Source: Taibaiella sp. (GTDB lineage: Bacteria > Bacteroidota > Bacteroidia > Chitinophagales > Chitinophagaceae). Taken from it: a DNA stretch of 8,428 bases. Numbering within the stretch: position 1 is the stretch's first letter; the number at the start of each line of letters is the position of its first letter. The position numbers were made by a program, and so were the translations under genes. Positions 6,439 through 8,428 of this stretch are shown one piece after another. The stretch covers positions 1 to 8,428 of the forward strand of contig JACFNS010000084.1 in the NCBI GenBank assembly GCA_019454705.1, read 5' to 3'. The notes beneath the pieces are model-generated. The model saw nothing but the letters and a program-made list of their open reading frames with translations, was not told where the DNA came from and did no database searches.

Positions 6439-6512
6439 TCCTCCTTAGCTCAGTTGGTTAGAGCACCTGACTGTTAATCAGGGGGTCTCAGGTTCAAGTC
6501 CTGAAGGGGGAG
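6439..6512 (+). tRNA. tRNA-Asn(GUU)
   Basis: A complete 74-nt cloverleaf is readable. The acceptor 6439-6445 (TCCTCCT) pairs with 6505-6511 (AGGGGGA), including one T-G pair. The D arm is GCTC/GAGC (6448-6451, 6461-6464) with a GG-containing loop. The anticodon stem is CCTGA/TCAGG (6466-6470, 6478-6482) with loop CTGTTAA, so the anticodon GTT lies at 6473-6475. The T arm is TCAGG/CCTGA (6488-6492, 6500-6504) with loop TTCAAGT. The discriminator base is G6512 and the genomic CCA is absent (CAG follows), so the CCA end must be added enzymatically. It has its own promoter and terminator. Confidence 0.97.
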
Positions 6513-6521
6513 CAGACCAGC

Positions 6522-6558
6522 AAAGGGTTTCAGACGATCAAAGTCTGGAACCCTTTTT
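6522..6558 (+). terminator. Intrinsic terminator of tRNA-Asn
   Basis: A 14-bp stem with one G-T pair (6522-6535 with 6543-6556; AAAGGGTTTCAGAC and GTCTGGAACCCTTT) closes a 7-nt loop and exits through a run of five T. It begins 9 nt after the tRNA 3' end. Confidence 0.9.
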
Positions 6559-6559
6559 C

Positions 6560-6581
6560 ATTTGCACATAATTTGCACATA
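6560..6581. repeat. Tandem direct repeat of 11 bp
   Basis: ATTTGCACATA occurs twice back to back (6560-6570 and 6571-6581) immediately after the tRNA terminator. Short tandem repeats beside a tRNA gene can be recombinase arm or core sites; no integrase gene is in the window, so this role is inference. Confidence 0.75.
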
Positions 6582-6591
6582 AATTTATGTG
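6576..6591. repeat. 16-bp perfect palindrome overlapping the tandem repeat
   Basis: CACATAAATTTATGTG reads identically on both strands and shares its left half with the second 11-bp repeat, so the CACATA unit is present twice directly and once inverted. It has the symmetry of a binding site for a dimeric regulator or recombinase. Confidence 0.7.
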
Positions 6592-6603
6592 TATGACAGT
6601 TTC

Positions 6604-6683
6604 ATCCGGTTTGCGGCGCGGGAGGACGAGTGCAACCTAGCACCTTAGGTTGAAACATAAGGACGGGAGCGAGCAAACGGGAT
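6604..6683. repeat. 80-nt imperfect hairpin with purine-rich internal loop
   Basis: The outer stem pairs 6604-6614 (ATCCGGTTTGC) with 6673-6683 (GCAAACGGGAT) apart from one G-G mismatch. The apical stem pairs 6633-6639 (CAACCTA) with 6646-6652 (TAGGTTG) around a 6-nt loop. Between them lie unpaired, G/A-rich sides of about 18-20 nt each, both containing GGACG. It could be a structured RNA, a mobile-element end or a recombination remnant. It encodes no recognisable protein and its right arm runs into the start of the headless T9SS reading frame. Confidence 0.5.
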
Positions 6684-6686
6684 TAC

Positions 6687-7157
6687 TTGAAGAATGGAGG
6701 TTCTGTACACGGTGGCAGCAATAGTAAACCTACCGATTACTTAACTTTAGGTACCGATGCGCCGGGTATCTTCAACCTGTACCTGGATAACGGATACTGC
6801 AACGTAACCAGCGGGGATATGATTGTAGATACCAACTGTACTCCCATTACCTGGGCGGGTAAGCCGGGCAGGCTGAATACGGAAGCGATAGAAAGCAGGT
6901 TAAAACCAGTATTAAACCTGGTACCCAATCCTGCCGAGAACGGCACGAAACTTGTATATACGTTTACAAGATTTGAATCAGAGAAGCGGATAGAAGTATA
7001 TGATGTGACGGGAAGATTGATGGTAAGCCTGCTGGCTGACGGGATACAAGGCAATATCTGGTTGTCTTTAGACAGGTTTACACCCGGAATATACCAGGTG
7101 GTGCTGAAGCAGGATGGGAATGTGCTGCTGCATGAAAAACTGAGCGTGATTAAATAA
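6687..7157 (+). pseudogene. Headless C-terminal fragment of a T9SS-secreted protein
   Basis: The frame is open from 6654 (after TGA at 6651-6653) to the TAA at 7155-7157. The only early start is TTG at 6687; the first in-frame ATG (6819) is deep inside. The 156 residues from 6687 begin without a signal peptide. The first ~70 look like the tail of a secreted domain (GGSVHGGSNSK, PGIFNLYLDNGYCNV, with two Cys). The last ~80 form a type A T9SS sorting domain: LNLVPNPAENGTKLVYTFT, then IEVYDVTGRLMVSLL, then FTPGIYQVVLK and a final LSVIK. A sorting domain is useless without a Sec signal, so this is most simply the 3' end of a cargo gene that lost its 5' part, the break lying near or within the hairpin patch at 6604-6690. 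A short genuine gene with a TTG start is less likely. Confidence 0.65.
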
Positions 7158-7166
7158 ACAAAAAGT

Positions 7167-7196
7167 AGGATAGCAGGGAATATTTCCTGCTATCCT
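7167..7196. terminator. Hairpin after the T9SS fragment, possible terminator
   Basis: An 11-bp perfect stem pairs 7167-7177 (AGGATAGCAGG) with 7186-7196 (CCTGCTATCCT). It starts 10 nt after the stop codon. The downstream sequence is TAATAAAAAC rather than a T-run, so the plus-strand terminator is non-classical. On the minus strand the exit ACTTTTTG is T-rich. Confidence 0.6.
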
Positions 7197-7245
7197 TAAT
7201 AAAAACATACAGAGGATAGTTTAATAATTTACAAATCTACAATAC

Positions 7246-8428
7246 ATGAAAGCAACGATACTATTGTTTGCGTATGTTTCAATCCTTTCCTTCGGGAATT
7301 TTGGGAGCAACCTCTACGCCCAAAGCTGGCAATGGGGTGACAGGGGCGGTAGCCCGCAGTCCGTTTCTTCCAGCAATTGGGAAGAAGTAAAAGACATGGC
7401 TGTAGATGTTAACGGGAATATCTATATCCTCGCCAATGTAAAGTCGGACAATATATATGTGGGAGGCCAAAGCATTCCGGGACGTGGTGATATGGATATA
7501 TGCTTAGCCAGTTTCCGGTGTAATGGCTCCTTACGCTGGGTTAAAATAATGGGGAGTGCTCATTATAGTGATGCTGCTATAGCTTTGAAGACTGATAAGT
7601 TGAATGGAGTATACCTGTCTGTAAATATGCCCAGGCTTGCACATAAATATCCTGTATATATTGATGATGATACTGTTATTAACAGTAATGATGAACGTGC
7701 ATTTTATATTATCAAATATGATACGTCTGGTAATTTCAAATGGGTTCGCGCTCCCCAAGCTGATACAGTAACGTCAAGCTTTCAATCAGGGACTATTGAT
7801 ATGGATGTTGATAGTGCTGGTAATATCCATGCACTTTGCCTCCTATCCCCTGGACTGTTCGGAGGCAGCTTTGTTGCTGTTCCAACTTTTATTTTCTATG
7901 GGTATTGGTACCAGGATTGTGTACTGAAATACGACAGAGATGGCAACTTCCAGGGAGGAATGGCATTTGACACGGAACGCATTAGTGGAAAAATGGTTTG
8001 GGATGCACAGTCGGAGAAATATTATGTTACTGAAACATCAGGTGGTAGCCCGATAAAGATGGGTGATACATCTGTTGCGCCTGCTAGTGGGTTTATTGCC
8101 TGTTTCAATAAAGAAGGCAGATATCTATGGAACATCCAATCCAACGCAGCAGGTTTTGTGGGAAGACCGGTATTAGATGGACAAAAAAATATCTACTTGG
8201 GCGGAATAATAATTCCACCCTCTGCCACAAATCCCAACGCCAACTTTAATGGTTTCGTTGCTGGGCCAGACGCAAAATCAAATGGTTCCCCTTTTATTGT
8301 AAAAATTGACTCAAATAAAAAAAATGTTTGGGCTAAATACGGTTTGGTAAATAATGCAACATTTATAAGTGGTGTTGCAATGAGAAATTCTGGAGAGGTC
8401 ACATTAGCTGGTCATTTTGGCGGTTTAT
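7246..8428 (+). CDS. Secreted beta-propeller-like protein, N-terminal part (continues beyond window)
   Basis: An uninterrupted frame runs from the ATG at 7246 to the right edge (394 codons, no stop). Residues 1-26 are a Sec signal peptide (MKATILLFAYVSILSFGNFG..., ending LYAQ) with probable cleavage after the Ala or Gln, followed by SWQWGDRGG, a common mature N-terminus among Bacteroidota T9SS cargo. Repeated blade-like units are visible: VDVNGNIYILANV near 53-65, VDSAGNIHALCLL near 188-200 and LDGQKNIYLGGII near 309-321. These alternate with FRCNGSLRWVKI, YDTSGNFKWVRA, YDRDGNFQGGMA and FNKEGRYLWNIQ. This is the SBBP/beta-propeller style of 'D..GN.Y....' strands followed by 'G...W'. A C-terminal sorting domain is expected beyond the window but not seen. 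Codons are more A/T-ending than in the 184-aa exported gene. No clear promoter lies in the 49-nt AT-rich gap after the preceding hairpin. Confidence 0.88.
   Translation, partial: MKATILLFAYVSILSFGNFGSNLYAQSWQWGDRGGSPQSVSSSNWEEVKDMAVDVNGNIYILANVKSDNIYVGGQSIPGRGDMDICLASFRCNGSLRWVKIMGSAHYSDAAIALKTDKLNGVYLSVNMPRLAHKYPVYIDDDTVINSNDERAFYIIKYDTSGNFKWVRAPQADTVTSSFQSGTIDMDVDSAGNIHALCLLSPGLFGGSFVAVPTFIFYGYWYQDCVLKYDRDGNFQGGMAFDTERISGKMVWDAQSEKYYVTETSGGSPIKMGDTSVAPASGFIACFNKEGRYLWNIQSNAAGFVGRPVLDGQKNIYLGGIIIPPSATNPNANFNGFVAGPDAKSNGSPFIVKIDSNKKNVWAKYGLVNNATFISGVAMRNSGEVTLAGHFGGL

Noticed and set aside
6560..6591. CRISPR-like repeats
   Set aside because: There are only two abutting 11-bp copies, no spacers and no cas genes.
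6439..6690. Duplicate of the tRNA 3' end as an attachment-site pair
   Set aside because: No second copy of the T-arm/acceptor sequence was found downstream within the window by eye, so a complete att pair is not claimed.
7531..8402. Minus-strand open frames opposite the right-edge gene
   Set aside because: The plus strand carries a continuous 394-codon frame with signal peptide and repeated blade motifs; the opposite frames are short and featureless.

Overview
The window looks like chromosomal DNA of a member of the Bacteroidota, most likely a Chitinophagaceae-type organism. The evidence is two C-terminal type IX secretion (T9SS) sorting domains, one further T9SS-type secreted protein at the right edge, promoter-like TAnnTTTG elements, starts without Shine-Dalgarno sequences, and a tRNA gene with no encoded CCA. 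The lineage below phylum level is inference.

Layout from left to right. (1) 2-475: 3' end of a secreted protein with a T9SS sorting domain, followed by a strong inverted repeat. (2) 644-1198: a small exported beta-sandwich-like protein with an A/C-rich leader and strongly biased codons, probably very highly expressed. A bidirectional hairpin terminator follows it. (3) 3188-1259, minus strand: a compact probable operon of rlmN (23S rRNA/tRNA adenine-C2 methyltransferase), a small exported protein of unknown function, and an MmcQ/YjbR-family protein. A TAnnTTTG element lies just before the rlmN start codon. (4) 3332-4326: an SRPBCC plus GyrI-like (effector-binding) membrane-anchored protein, broken by an apparent one-base deletion, then a strong terminator. 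(5) 4440-6383: a large membrane glycosyltransferase whose N-terminal GT2 domain is fused to what looks like a degenerate polyprenyl glycosylphosphotransferase module. (6) 6439-6512: tRNA-Asn(GUU) with its own promoter and terminator. (7) 6560-6690: a non-coding patch with a tandem 11-bp repeat, a 16-bp palindrome and an 80-nt imperfect hairpin. (8) 6654-7157: the C-terminal end of a T9SS cargo with no visible N-terminus. (9) 7246 to the right edge: the N-terminal part of a secreted beta-propeller-like protein, running out of the window.

The genes do not form one pathway. They fall into housekeeping (rlmN, tRNA-Asn), surface carbohydrate synthesis (the glycosyltransferase) and secreted or surface proteins (T9SS cargo, the 184-aa exported protein). 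The stretch after tRNA-Asn, with repeats followed by a headless cargo gene, is the most accessory-looking part and may mark an old integration or recombination junction. I see no clear novel defence or mobile system. The best leads are the post-tRNA patch and the GT2 fusion protein.
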